From contig OY754328.1 in NCBI GenBank assembly GCA_963573305.1, positions 41,221,822 to 41,285,821 on the forward strand: DNA of 64,000 nt, read 5' to 3'. The position numbers were made by a program, and so were the translations under genes. The notes under the pieces were generated by a model. It was not told the DNA's origin, ran no database searches, and saw only the letters and a list, made by a program, of their open reading frames with translations. Source of the DNA: Pyrrhosoma nymphula. Lineage: Eukaryota > Arthropoda > Insecta > Odonata > Coenagrionidae. Below are positions 35,830 to 46,257 of the stretch, piece after piece. The first letter of the stretch is position 1, and every line of letters starts with the position of its first letter.

Positions 35830-36985
35830 CAGTCTGATCAGTGGTATTGATGCCACCTATATATTCCTGTATGTAGATGATTTTTTAATAGCAGGAATTA
35901 ATAGTATGTTAATCAGCGAATTGAAGAAGAAGTTCGCAAGTGAGTTAAAAATGAGAGAGAGTGGTGAAATTCAATATTTCTTGGGAATAAAAATAATTCG
36001 AATGGGGAACCAGATGTTTCTGAGTCAGGCGCTTAAAAATGGTCCTCCTTAAGTACAGCATGGAAAGATGTGCGTCTGTTAAAACCCCTCTAGCTTTGAA
36101 TCTGACCTATGTAGTGGATAATAAAAAACCCTGTATCATACGTGAGAAGCCTTATCGAGAACTAATTGGTAGTTTAACACATTCAATGCGGAGCACGTCA
36201 GTTGACGTACTCCTGTGTACTCCGACTGACGGATCACGTCAATTGACGTGGTCGTTCCATTCCGAAGCCCTTTAAATTTTTTAAAGCCGATTTTGACGAC
36301 GTCCATGAAAATCGGGTCCGCATTGAATGTGTTAATGTATGTTTGCATTGCACCTACGCCAGATCTCTGTATGGCAGTAATTTCAAAACAGCCAATTTCA
36401 AAATAATGCGACTGAAGAACAGTAGAAAGGACTTAAATTAATTTTAAGATACATTCTAGGAACCTTAGACCTAGGACTTTGCATGGGAGGACATTTATAG
36501 TAACCTGTAATATGCTATGAGGACTCAGACTTTGCAAATAACTTTGATAAAAAATCATTATCGGGTTTTTTCAAATAGGATTTCGGAAATACAGTATTGT
36601 GGGGAACAAGAAAACAAAGGTCTGTAGCTTTGTCAACTACATAAGCGGAATATTTAGCCTACAACTGAGGTTATGTGGCTCAAGCTACTACTTTCTGAGA
36701 TAAATGTAATAATCCCTGAGCCAATTATTATTTATGAGGATAATCAATCCTGTACAAAAGCACTTGAGTGTTGGGATCAGAAAAGGATGAACACTTGGAT
36801 GTGAAATATAATTTCATAAAAGACTTGCATCAGAATAGAATTATATCTGCAAAGTATATTCCATTAGCAAATCAGTTAGCTGGCATTATGACTAAGCCCT
36901 TGGCACCAGAAATATATTTCAGACACAGAAGTAGGCTTGGACTGCAGGAGCCAACAAAATTAATCCATAATGTAATAAGAAATTG
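35830..36985 (+). pseudogene. Ty1/copia retrotransposon fossil (RT to RNase H)
   Basis: The reverse transcriptase motif LYVDDFLIAG is at 35866-35895, followed by GEIQYFLGIKI. Later segments include the RNase H pieces TRKQRSVALST (36607-36640) and YEDNQSCTKAL (36733-36765). The final frame 36768-36983 reads EHLDVKYNFIKDLHQNRIIS, then ANQLAGIMTKPLAP, the usual copia C-terminus. Stops and frameshifts break every domain, and a 154-bp MITE at 36178 interrupts it. Long terminal repeats were not found. Confidence 0.75.
36178..36331. mobile_element. piggyBac-type MITE inside the copia fossil
   Basis: Ends CACATTCAATGCGGA and its exact inverted copy, flanked by TTAA on both sides (36174-36177 and 36332-36335), the piggyBac target signature. 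The interior has further short palindromes (GTCAGTTGACG, CGTCAATTGACG). 154 bp, no ORF. Confidence 0.85.
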
Positions 36986-38400
36986 AGGAGTTGATAGGAA
37001 TGAAATACTCTGTAGTAATAAAATATGCCAATATTCCAGTAAACTCCTGCCAGTGGACTTGTTCACCTATATGGCGAATACAAGCAATGTCGCCTGCTGG
37101 AGGTACGCATAACTTAGAAGAGATAGTGGGTGAAGCAGAATTTGTTCCTTGAAGAAGCGACTGTGATTCACTCTGCGGTAATGATTCCAGAATAAATATT
37201 CAGTTTGCAGGTGCACGATGAGAACACGGCATCTCCGTGGAAGCGAGCTATTTTTCCCGAATGACCAAACCCACAGACATACTCCCTTGTCCTCAAACGT
37301 CTTTATAGCTTGGAACTCTCTTCCTTCGAGTTCGCGAGGATCGTTTTGCCGTGGTGGTGATTCTAGGGAAGTGGCTTCCATTTTCCGAGGGCCAGAGTAC
37401 CCAGGTACCGGGGAGTGGTGGATCTTTTTCAGTCGAGCCTCTATTCTTACATGGTTTTCTAGTGGAAACATTTTCAATTGTATCTCAATGCCCGTGGACG
37501 TTAAACTGGGGAACACTTGGCTATTTTTTGAGAGACGGCTAACGCCGACACAGGATTTCTCACCACCCAAACCAACTCCATTCCCAAAACCCTCCTTTTC
37601 TTACCAACCAACCCACCTGTCGTGTATGGTGCTAATGGCCACTCTCCTTCGTCTTTCACAAATAACCAAACAACCATTGAATTGACTTCTGATTGTATTC
37701 TGTCGGCTGGTTAAAACGGCACAATTGAATTGGTCACATTTCATTCTCTCTTTGGTGAAATAAAGCCCACAAAGATAATTTTGAAAAACTAACGCTCGCG
37801 TCCCTCTCGCTTGTAAGCGGACAACTCGACCGATATTCGTTTGATCGGCCATCGGGGATATTTTATGACTCGGCTCTGTTCGATCTATTCCGACGTGAAG
37901 AGGGAAATACCTTCTTGAAGGGTAAAGAGTAGTGTTTGCGCGCTATTACCGGGGACTAGCCGTCCTATTTTATTTTTGGTTTACATTTTACACTACGAGG
38001 TGACGTGGCAGGTATTGCGCCGCGAATTTGATTTGGTGGTATTAGCTTGCTAGTGTTGGTGGCGCTTCCGACTTGGGGGGGTGTAGTTTCGAAGCGTGGG
38101 GTGCAATGAGTGACCGTGACAGAGTGAGACGAGGCAGTAAGAGAGACTGCTAGAAGACAGCTCCCGTGTGAGTGATTGAATGGTGTGACCGCCAGACGGG
38201 GCAGACGGCGTTCTTCTCTACCAACAGGAACGCAGGTGATTAATCCTCACTTACCTCATCCCCGATTTCATTACCCTTCACCCCTTCTTTATTTCCAGAT
38301 CCCTTCTTTTATTACATTTTGTCGATATTGTGTTACCCGTTTAAGGCCAATTTCTATTCATTTCCCTCGTTTTAAAGTATTGTATTATCGACCTCTTCAT
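36986..38400. other. Unassigned; CpG-richer 37200-38250 with possible first-exon features
   Basis: Between 37200 and 38250 base composition is richer in CpG than the surroundings. A donor-like AACGCAG/GTGATTAAT occurs at 38235-38236. This could be a promoter and 5' untranslated exon of a plus-strand gene beyond the window's recognisable exons. Overlapping open frames of ~155-167 codons on both strands (37067-37685) have no known motif, and I do not call them genes. Confidence 0.3.
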
Positions 38401-38766
38401 GGAATGTAAGATTTGTATCTCGAGGATAGGTCAAAAAGTTTACAAGCCATAACTCCTTGCCAACGTTTCGGTGTATAATTGACACCATCTTCAGGGCTAC
38501 AATATTACGGTACAACAACATTATTAATGAAGTAACATAAAAAATATCACAAGTTTCACCTAACAAATCAAAGTATCATACACGTCATTACAATATACAA
38601 GTAAGAATTACCTCGGATTTAGCCAGGGACATCATGTTTCAACAATCCACATCTCCAAATAAAACTGTATAATATTTTTCCGGATAAGGAGCTATCAGAA
38701 CGTTGGCAAGGAGTTGTAGTTTGTAAAACTTTTTGTCCTATCCTCGAGATACAAATCTTACATTCC
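38401..38766. mobile_element. Penelope-like terminal inverted repeat with hammerhead-like motif
   Basis: Arms of ~66 bp (38401-38467 and 38702-38766) share GGAATGTAAGATTTGTATCT and end inside at CTCCTTGCCAACGTT. On the minus strand the left arm carries CTGAAGA, then a GGTGT-loop-ACACC hairpin, then GAAACGTTGG (38455-38496), the motif order of minimal hammerhead-type sequences found at Penelope-like element ends, with one additional U. No reverse transcriptase is nearby, so this is a short derivative. Confidence 0.5.
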
Positions 38767-39002
38767 TTTGGTTTGTTATTTGTTCGGGACATTTTGATTA
38801 CTGTTGATCGAACATTTGGTGCCGAAACCCGAAGGGATTTGCTGCAGTATCAAATTTTGTTAGTGATTGTAACGTATTTTTTCGAATATGCCTGCCCTGA
38901 GAGAAATTTCCGCATTAGAGTTCTCTATAACATTGGGAGTAGCAGGGGAAAAATTGATCATTCCATGGAAACTTTTTTTTCTACGAAGTGCCCTAAAACT
39001 CT

Positions 39003-39187
39003 AGCCCCAGTGGCGATGGGGTAAAGTACTCGTCTGCAAATCCGAGGGTCGCGGGTTCGAGTCCCACCTGGCTGGATTTTTCTCTCCACCTAGGACATGG
39101 GTGTTTGTGCAATGTATAGGGTTTTTGTAAGAGAGGGCTGCATAGCCCTAATTTCGCTTAAGAAATAAAGGCATTAAAAAAAAACTA
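39003..39187 (+). repeat. tRNA-derived SINE, family B
   Basis: Head CCCCAGTGGCGATGGGGTAA and box B GGGTTCGAGTCCCACC (39054-39070), then a body ending in AAGAAATAAAGGCATTAAAA and an A-run. The tRNA-like part lacks a proper anticodon stem, so it is a SINE and not a functional tRNA. Confidence 0.75.
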
Positions 39188-40695
39188 AGGATTTTTTCCG
39201 AGATACTTTTTCCTTATAAATGACATAATTCGGTCAGTAATATCCCTAGAGCTACTATGAGGGAATTCTTCAGGCATAGTAAAAATAACACCAGCAATTG
39301 CATCGAGTGCAGGGCGTAAAGTGAATGACTAAAGAGAAAAGAATATATTCCTATTCGTAAAAACAAAAAAAAATATTCGGCGAAGTTCCATTCGTACAAC
39401 ATAAAGTTAAAATAATTAACTTTAATGAGACAGACGAAATATTTCTCGTTAAAAAAGATGTGCAACTATTATAAAAAGTTACCACTCACCGTCAACTACA
39501 TTTGGTGTCAAATAAATATATTCTAGGCCACTGCAACCCACTTCCAAAAGCATTTCCCTTGGAGAAATGCATAATAGGAAAATGTTTCCCAGGGATATAT
39601 TTTCTATGGAAAGTAGGGGTTCAATTTTATAGGGAATTTTCCGACAGGATTATCCGAATGAGGGGAAGTTGCCATGACGAGGGTCGCGTTTGATATAACC
39701 ACTTAAAATCACTTCGTGCGAAGCGAGATCACGTCCTGACCAATATAGCGGCGGCTCACTCACTTGCGAGCGAACTGGAGGCTTTGGGAAGTGGTATCCT
39801 TGATTATTCAAAATCAAGTGTCTTTGGGCTTAAAAATGGATGAAGTATACCGTGACTTTCAAACGGCCCAGAGCGTAATTTGTGATTTTTGTCTCGAGTG
39901 TAGCAGATAGGAGGCAAATTTGGTTGATATAGAACTATCACCAAAAAGATGGAGGAATATTACTATTTTTTCCTCTCCCTGGCTGATATTGTTAAATATA
40001 TGCCTCTTCTCACGCACCAGTTAGCCCCGGAATTTCCTCCGTGTTAATGCAACGACGTCGCCTTCCGATTCTTGAAATTCCTCGCTTTTCGAGGTCTTTA
40101 GTCGATTGGGAAACTTCTCGAGACCTCTATATTTCAGCAATTCACAACCGGGACGACATCGACCCCATTTAAAATGTCTGGTAGATATTTAAAATCCACT
40201 CTATCCGGGAATGCGTTGGCCCTGATAAAATCTGTGCCCTTTGCAGGGGTCTGTTACGCTGCAACAAGGAAGAAGCTGTGCGATTATTATTGTAATCCTC
40301 GTGTTTTTGGGGTTTAACTGCTTGGATAAATAACTTGAATTCACGCCCGTTACCTTCGACGCCCATTCTAATCTGTAATATTTGACCAGCACGTTTTCAG
40401 AAATTTATGCTAAATTAAAGGCTTTAAAAAATTTCCGATCTTGGGGATTTTGTTTTATTTCGTCTTGCTGCACGTGCTACTAGTTTAGATTTATTAACTC
40501 GTTTCAAAGAGAGGTTAACTGGCGAAGAATTTCAGGATAAGGATATTCTTGCAATAGCTCACGGACCTCTTTAGGCAGATCTTTTAGGCCACGGTATTTA
40601 TTTAATTCAACACCTAATGTACCTACTGACTAATGGATCAGAGGTCAGCATCAGTCTCCGGAAAACGTCCTCAGTCGTGTGGAATCTTGGAAGCC
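39188..40695. other. No gene recognised
   Basis: Mixed composition; short overlapping frames on both strands only. No repeat termini identified. Confidence 0.3.
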
Positions 40696-41109
40696 CCCGC
40701 CAGTCAGCCCGCACGCTGTTCGTTCGTGTCTTTCGTCAGTCGACTCTGAGTCGAGTTATCGAGTAGTTGTACTTTCTTATGTAGCACGCGCGCGCGTCCG
40801 CGTCATCGTATATTATACGTTTCTGTCTGGCGCATAGATAGCTAACCTACGAGAAAAGTCGCGGCCATTCTAGTGATCTCGATACGTTATTCTGTCTGGC
40901 ATTTGTTCGAGAAAAGTTGCAAATATTCTGTTTGTATTTGTTCATACTCCTTAAAAGTCTGGAAGCGAACATTCTGGCACCGAATGTTCTCGAAACAACC
41001 GAGCTACATATATAAGCGAAGCAGAGTCGCTGCCAGGCAGTCAGTTTGAAAGCTACAATCGTCGCGATAACTTGCGCCCCCCCTTGAGTTTTTTCTGGAT
41101 CCGCCACTG
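40696..41109 (+). mobile_element. hAT-type MITE carrying heat-shock-like promoter, copy 1 (5' truncated)
   Basis: Right end GGATCCGCCACTG at 41109, with internal sequence shared with the copies at 45770-46257 and 62715-63200 but in the opposite orientation. The GC-rich left terminus is missing, so this copy starts at about 40696. Of the three it has the best-preserved promoter. See the promoter feature for the motif positions. Confidence 0.8.
40906..41048 (+). promoter_or_regulatory. Heat-shock-type RNA polymerase II promoter in MITE copy 1
   Basis: A heat-shock element trimer GAATGTTCTCGAA (40982-40994) fits GAAnnTTCnnGAA exactly. Further units are GAACATTC (40967-40974) and TTCGAGAA (40906-40913). 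Downstream comes TATATAAG (41009-41016) and then TCAGTT (41041-41046), the arthropod initiator, with the presumed +1 A at 41043. The trimer then lies at -61 to -49 and the TATA at about -33, the same order and spacing as insect hsp70 promoters. The following TTGAAAGC could be a captured leader. No coding sequence follows within the element. Confidence 0.6.
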
Positions 41110-44066
41110 GGTGGAACATGGATTAATCTGGACTGTAAGGGCAAAATCTAGTCTGTATCTGGTTTGTAACTGGGCTGCAAAGGGTGGACTCATAAACATG
41201 GAGGTATAGAAGTGTGGAACTGGGGTGTATTATAGGGTTGTAACTCTTCTGTATGGCTAATTGCCTTCCACTCCAGTTCAAACTGTGATGAGATGACCCC
41301 CTCATCTGTAACTGGGGTGCATTTATGGACTAGTAAAAAAATTCAACTTGGATGCCCCTAGGGTTGACAACTATAATAATCATATCTTTATCCATCGAAT
41401 CAATGAGATCTTAATTACTCAGCCTCAGACTGCTACACAAATCTGGTTTTAACAGTGTTTACGGCTAGACCATTGTTGAAAAACCAACTTAGCTTGTGAG
41501 AAATATTTTTTGCTATATCATTGTATCCATGGATGCTTATTAACCTGGTATCATCATGAAATTGCATACAATTCCAAAACTTTCCACTTCTTCCTTACCC
41601 TCAGGATAAACTCACCAGTTAGTGCACAATCCCCATAAGGCAGAATTTATGAAACTGAAAAAGGATTTTACCTCTGTAAACTGCGTTGTTCAAAACGGTA
41701 GCGGTAGCCCAGTGGTACAAGGCGGTGGATTGAGAAGCGGAAGGTAAGGCGTTCGGTACTCTGTCATGGAAAATATTTTTTTAAATAGTTCTTTACGTTT
41801 ATATCTTTAGAAGTTGTGTTTTCATCATTGTAACCCCCGTTACAAATATTTTCTTTTTCGGTAAAATATTTTTTTTTCAATAAAGGATAGTACCCCGCAG
41901 TTCCATCTCAGCTGCTTTGTAACTCGGGTGGAGCTTGTTTCAATTCATTCCCAGTTCCATCTCAGTTACAGAGCAGAAAATTTCTACCTGGGGAGTTAAA
42001 AAAAAGTTTGGCAACACTCAATTTGTAAACATTTTCATTCAGTTTTGTTTAATTTAAAAGCTATCACAGGAAATAAAAAATATAAATCATAAAATACCAT
42101 CGTTATAACATTAGCCCAGTGCATATTTAATTTGAAAAAAGTATTCTTTGATGCCATTTAATTGCGTAAATGTGTTGGGGTCGATGATATCAAAGGCCTC
42201 ACATCTCGAAATTCAAAAAAATATTTTCCGCGTCATTGTTTTGTCTGAACAATAACGCGGAAAAACTTTTTTTTCCAAAATATCGGAATAACTATCGGTC
42301 GTAGAGAAAAATAAAATGCATGAGATTTGTGCGAAATTAAACATACCTAAAATTTAAGACTTGTTAAATTAAAATCGGTCAGCAACTAAAAATGTTATTG
42401 CAAAAAACATGAAAACTGGCCTTTTTTGTTATTGTTATAACTTTGCAAAACTTCATTTAAAATTAATCAATCTATCTTTTTAACATTAGTTTTTTAAGCT
42501 TAAAAAGTGTGCAAAAGATAGGCATTGTAGGTTCAATAGTTGTTGCAAAATCCTATTTGTTTATCCCGCCTGGGGCAAAAACTCCAAATTTAACCGCTTT
42601 TACAGTTTCCAATTTTTAATAAAAAAAGGTTAAACAACTCGCATTTGAAGTTCAAGAGCTTATCTAAAAAGTTGTGAAAATGAATGGTCGAATTTTACAA
42701 AATAAGGTCGTAAAATGTTGCATTTAAAAAGTAACTTTTTTGCTTATAAACAAAGTAATATCTTTGTTATGTTCAATGTTAGAACCTTTTAGTAAAAAGC
42801 ATTGAAAAGCTGGTTAATAAACACGAATTTTACTACAGGAAAGGGAACCATTTACAACCATTAGAAGCCGAGATAGCAAATGTTTTTAAATCACAGCGAC
42901 GTTGTTAATAAACATTAAGGACTGAAAGTTGCACAACTTTTTAACAATGGTTTAAACTACAAAATCCAATTTATTTAAAAAAGAAAAATGAGATACCAAC
43001 GAAATTATAACTGGTTAAAGTGACGGGACGTTACTGTTTAGAGTTCGTGGTACGGTGGCGTGTGGGGGGGGGAGAAGCTTGAACAATTGACCCATCTAAC
43101 GCGCTGCGGAAACGAAAATGAATCTTTCAATCGGAGTGGGCTGAAAAATTTTGCAATATCTCTGCTTCTAGACATCGTAGAACCTTCTTCATATTTTTTA
43201 TCTGGGGTACCTCGAATTTAAAATTACAACTAGCGCATTTGTATGCTTATATAACTAACAACTTTGTAAGTTAAATAGGTACCAGAAAAATTACGACTTA
43301 TAAATATAAGTATTATTTTTACTATTTTTTTAGCTGCACCTTATACAACGTTAATTACTGTAAGTTATCATGCCTGTGTTATTAGCTTAGCAACGGAGTG
43401 AAAGGGGACGCCGGAGAAAGGAGAGAGTACCTATACGAGGAGTACCTATCAGCTGGCTCAGGAAGCGATTCACGATGATCAGATTTTCTTTAGATAAGAC
43501 CTCAGTAGAGCCCTCTCTTGCTTCTGAAAGACCATTAAAGTGTTAAAAATAAGTGCTGTAAATAAAGTAAATAAATGCTGCAAGTGCGACAAATAAATTT
43601 ATTTGGGCATAATAATGATTGACTTGTAATCATTACCTATATGAATGTTTTCTCGTCAAGAAGAGTTAGATTTAGGAATTTCCCGGGACATTGGGTGTGG
43701 GAAAACAATGATAGCAGATTATGGTTTATACAAAATGTTTGTATTTAAATAAATGAGAATTTATTAAGAAACAAATGCTATTGGCATCTATTGTGAATAG
43801 TCGCGTATTGAGCAATAAATAAGGCTTAAAGTATAAGAGTTATGGTAAATTTCGGAAGTAATAAATCCACTAAGCATTCAGTAAGACTAATTCAAAGACG
43901 CTGTTTAGAAATTCAAACAATTTCCTTGATTTTGAATGCAAAATGAAAAAAAAAGACTTGACGAAAGCAGAGACAGTTACAAAATTTAAATTTCATGCAT
44001 CGCAGTTTCAAAATATTTATTTTTACCTTTAATATTGGAATAATATATAGAAATTTTGAGTTTTAG
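41110..44066. other. AT-rich non-coding block
   Basis: No exon supported. At 42227-42262 there is a hairpin (CCGCGTCATTGTT against AACAATAACGCGG). Loosely repeated AACTGGGGTGTAT/TCTGTAACTGGGG phrases occur at 41150-41320. At 43040-43075 a G-rich run occurs. A large non-autonomous element could occupy 42100-43400, but no termini were found. Confidence 0.35.
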
Positions 44067-44274
44067 GGTGGAGAGAGAGCGAAGCACGAATAATACGCAA
44101 TCAATATACAATCTCTACAATTTCCCTGCCGGCCCCCGACGGGCACAGCAGACTCCTCCAGGTCACGGAAAATTCGATCTCGCATTCGGAGACCCAAACG
44201 GACGCAAAAATTCTCTTCGGAATCACATTCTGAAAGCTTTGAAGAATATTATGTATGGTGAACTCGGCGTATAA
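44067..44274 (+). CDS. Candidate terminal coding exon, function unknown
   Basis: Follows a plausible acceptor (TTGAGTTTTAG, exon start 44067) and is GC-richer than its surroundings. The frame ending at TAA 44272-44274 reads a 69-residue tail with QSIYNLYNFPAGPRRAQQTP and HILKALKNIMYGELGV. However, all three plus-strand frames are open from about 44103 to at least 44230, so the correct frame is uncertain; a second frame ends ...ETQTDAKILFGITF. AATAAA lies at about 44415. It might belong to the coiled-coil gene at 2309 or to a gene with exons outside the window. No known domain. Confidence 0.35.
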
Positions 44275-44704
44275 CTCAACTATTTTAATGAATTAACCTA
44301 AATAATTGGTGAAAAACGTTGTCCGCCATTTTGTTTACTATAAAATTCAAATATACTGCAAATGACACAGTACTTACATTTAATCAAATACAAAGAGTTG
44401 CTTAATAGAGCAAAATAAATTTTTATTCGCTATGTTAATTTCAAGGGGTTCTGTAATAGTTTGAAATCGGAGGATTGCGTAGGAAAGCGTAGACGGGAGT
44501 TTTTTTACAAAAATGTTTTAACTTTGAGCCGCTGCTAATTGTTGACAAGTATCCTTTTTCCAATTTTTGTTTGCTCTTTCTCCTCAATCATTTTTCAGCG
44601 ATGTCACCGTTGAGTTATAACCTTTTACTTCCTTTAAGTAAATTCCAAATTCCGTCGGGTTACCCACTAAACATTCGCCTAATATTTTACTTTTTTCATT
44701 TTTT

Positions 44705-45187
44705 CATTCTAGACCTTTTAGCTACGAAAATGTCCGTAACGCAGGAACTGTGTACGGAATTAATGATCACAGAGCAGTAGACGCCAATATTATTATTATT
44801 ACCGGAAAAAAGACACCAACAAAGAGAAAGGTATAATTATTTCACAAGGCAGATTTCTAAGGCTTAAAACGGGACTTAACCTAACCTAAACCGAATGAAA
44901 ATAATTTCCTACCAATCCTCAGATTCTGATGTGCGGTCTTCATTTTTGCAAGCCAAATTCTTTGTAGCTTGAGAAATTTCTAAACGTCCGCCGTTTACAA
45001 CCTAGGTTCAAGTCACTTTTTAAAGTCTACTTGGTATTGCGCTATTTATGGATACTGGTATGGTGCTAATAAAAGTCTTCCATGTAGCGGTTTTGATTTA
45101 AATCTTTAAATTGTTTAAACAAGTTCCGTAAGTCCCGTACGCAGTTCCTGCGTTACGGACGTTTTTGTAGCTAAAAGGTCTAGAATG
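44705..45187. repeat. Inverted repeat pair with 51-bp arms
   Basis: CATTCTAGACCTTTTAGCTA at 44705 returns inverted at 45137-45187, extending through GTCCGTAACGCAGGAACTG. About 380 bp of AT-rich DNA lies between. The element family is not recognised. Confidence 0.6.
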
Positions 45188-45690
45188 TTTATTTCTATGG
45201 TCGGTGGTGTTTTTAACTGATGTAAGGAATTTTATATGGACATATGAAGAAAAGTGTCGCATAGCTCACTTGCCTCCAGTTCTAGGACTGACTGTAGGTC
45301 TCCCAATCTATCGGAGGAACGTTGAAATCGCCATCGATTAACAAGTTCATTCATCACAACCACTACAAGATTGAAACCTAGTTTTTCTCATGGTAAAGTG
45401 TCCATATAATTATAGTCCACACTAATTTTACCAATTTTTAATACGAAATAGAGCAAAAAACTTCTAACAAATGTGTATTTTTTTCGAAAAAATTTAAAGA
45501 GCGCGGTTTAGCTAAAATTAGCTCTACTTTGAAGCAATTTACTAAACTTAACAAAACTTTTTATGCAAAACTAAGTGTGCGGTAGGATTCCCCGGACATT
45601 TTGCTACAAGAACTGCATATTTAAAGTGAGTTTCAAGAAAGTCGAAAAAATTACTTTTGTCCGCCTTTTTTCGGATCCGGACCACTGTGC

Positions 45691-45766
45691 GGCGCGGGTG
45701 GCAATGCGAGCGGCCCCGCAAGGGGGGGCGCGCGCCCCCCGCGCCTCCCATATGTATCCGCCACTG
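45691..45766 (+). repeat. End fragment of the heat-shock-promoter MITE
   Basis: The last ~75 bp of the family (GGCAATGCGAGCGGCCCCGC through TATGTATCCGCCACTG) lie directly before copy 2, separated by three bases, suggesting insertion next to or into an older copy. Confidence 0.7.
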
Positions 45767-45769
45767 AAC

Positions 45770-46257
45770 CAGAGGCGGATACAGAAAAAACTCAAGGGGG
45801 GGCGCAAGTTATCGCGACGATTGTAGCTTTCAACCTGACTGCCTGGCAGCGACTCTGCTTCCCTTATGTATGTAGCTCGGTTGTTTCGAGAACATTCGGT
45901 GCCAGAATGTTCGCTTCCAGACTTTTAAGGAGTGTGAACAAATACAAACAGTAGAATATTCGCGACTTTTCTCGAACAAATGCCAGACAGAATAACGTAT
46001 CGAGATCACTAGAATGGCCGCGACTTTTCTCGTAGGTTAGCTATCTATGTGCCAGACAGAAACGTATAAAATACGATGGCGCGGACGCGCACGCTTGCTA
46101 CGTTAGAAAGTACAACTACTCGATAACTCGACTCAGAGTCGACTGACGAAAGAAACGAACAAATAGCGTGCAGGCTGACTGGCGGGGGCGGCAATGCGGG
46201 CGGCCCCGCAAGGGGGGGGCGCGCGCCCCCCGCACCCCCCATATGTATCCGCCACTG
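45770..46257 (-). mobile_element. hAT-type MITE carrying heat-shock-like promoter, copy 2
   Basis: Starts CAGAGGCGGATACAG and ends GTATCCGCCACTG; 488 bp. HSE trimer TTCGAGAACATTC at 45885-45897 (promoter reads on the minus strand). The TATA is degraded to TACATAAG and the initiator to TCAGGT. In the opposite direction a second TATA-like TATAAAATAC occurs at about 46066-46075. Flanks do not show a matching 8-bp duplication. Confidence 0.8.

Noticed and set aside
37067..37685. Open frames of 155-167 codons on both strands
   Set aside because: They overlap in antisense, have no known motif, no neighbouring splice pattern and a composition explained by a GC-richer patch.
39003..39075. Possible functional tRNA gene
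   Set aside because: Box A and B are present, but no proper cloverleaf or anticodon arm and a SINE body with A-tail follows; it is a SINE.
41695..41765. tRNA-like GTAGCGGTAGCCCAGTGG segment
   Set aside because: No box B and no SINE body could be found; left unassigned.
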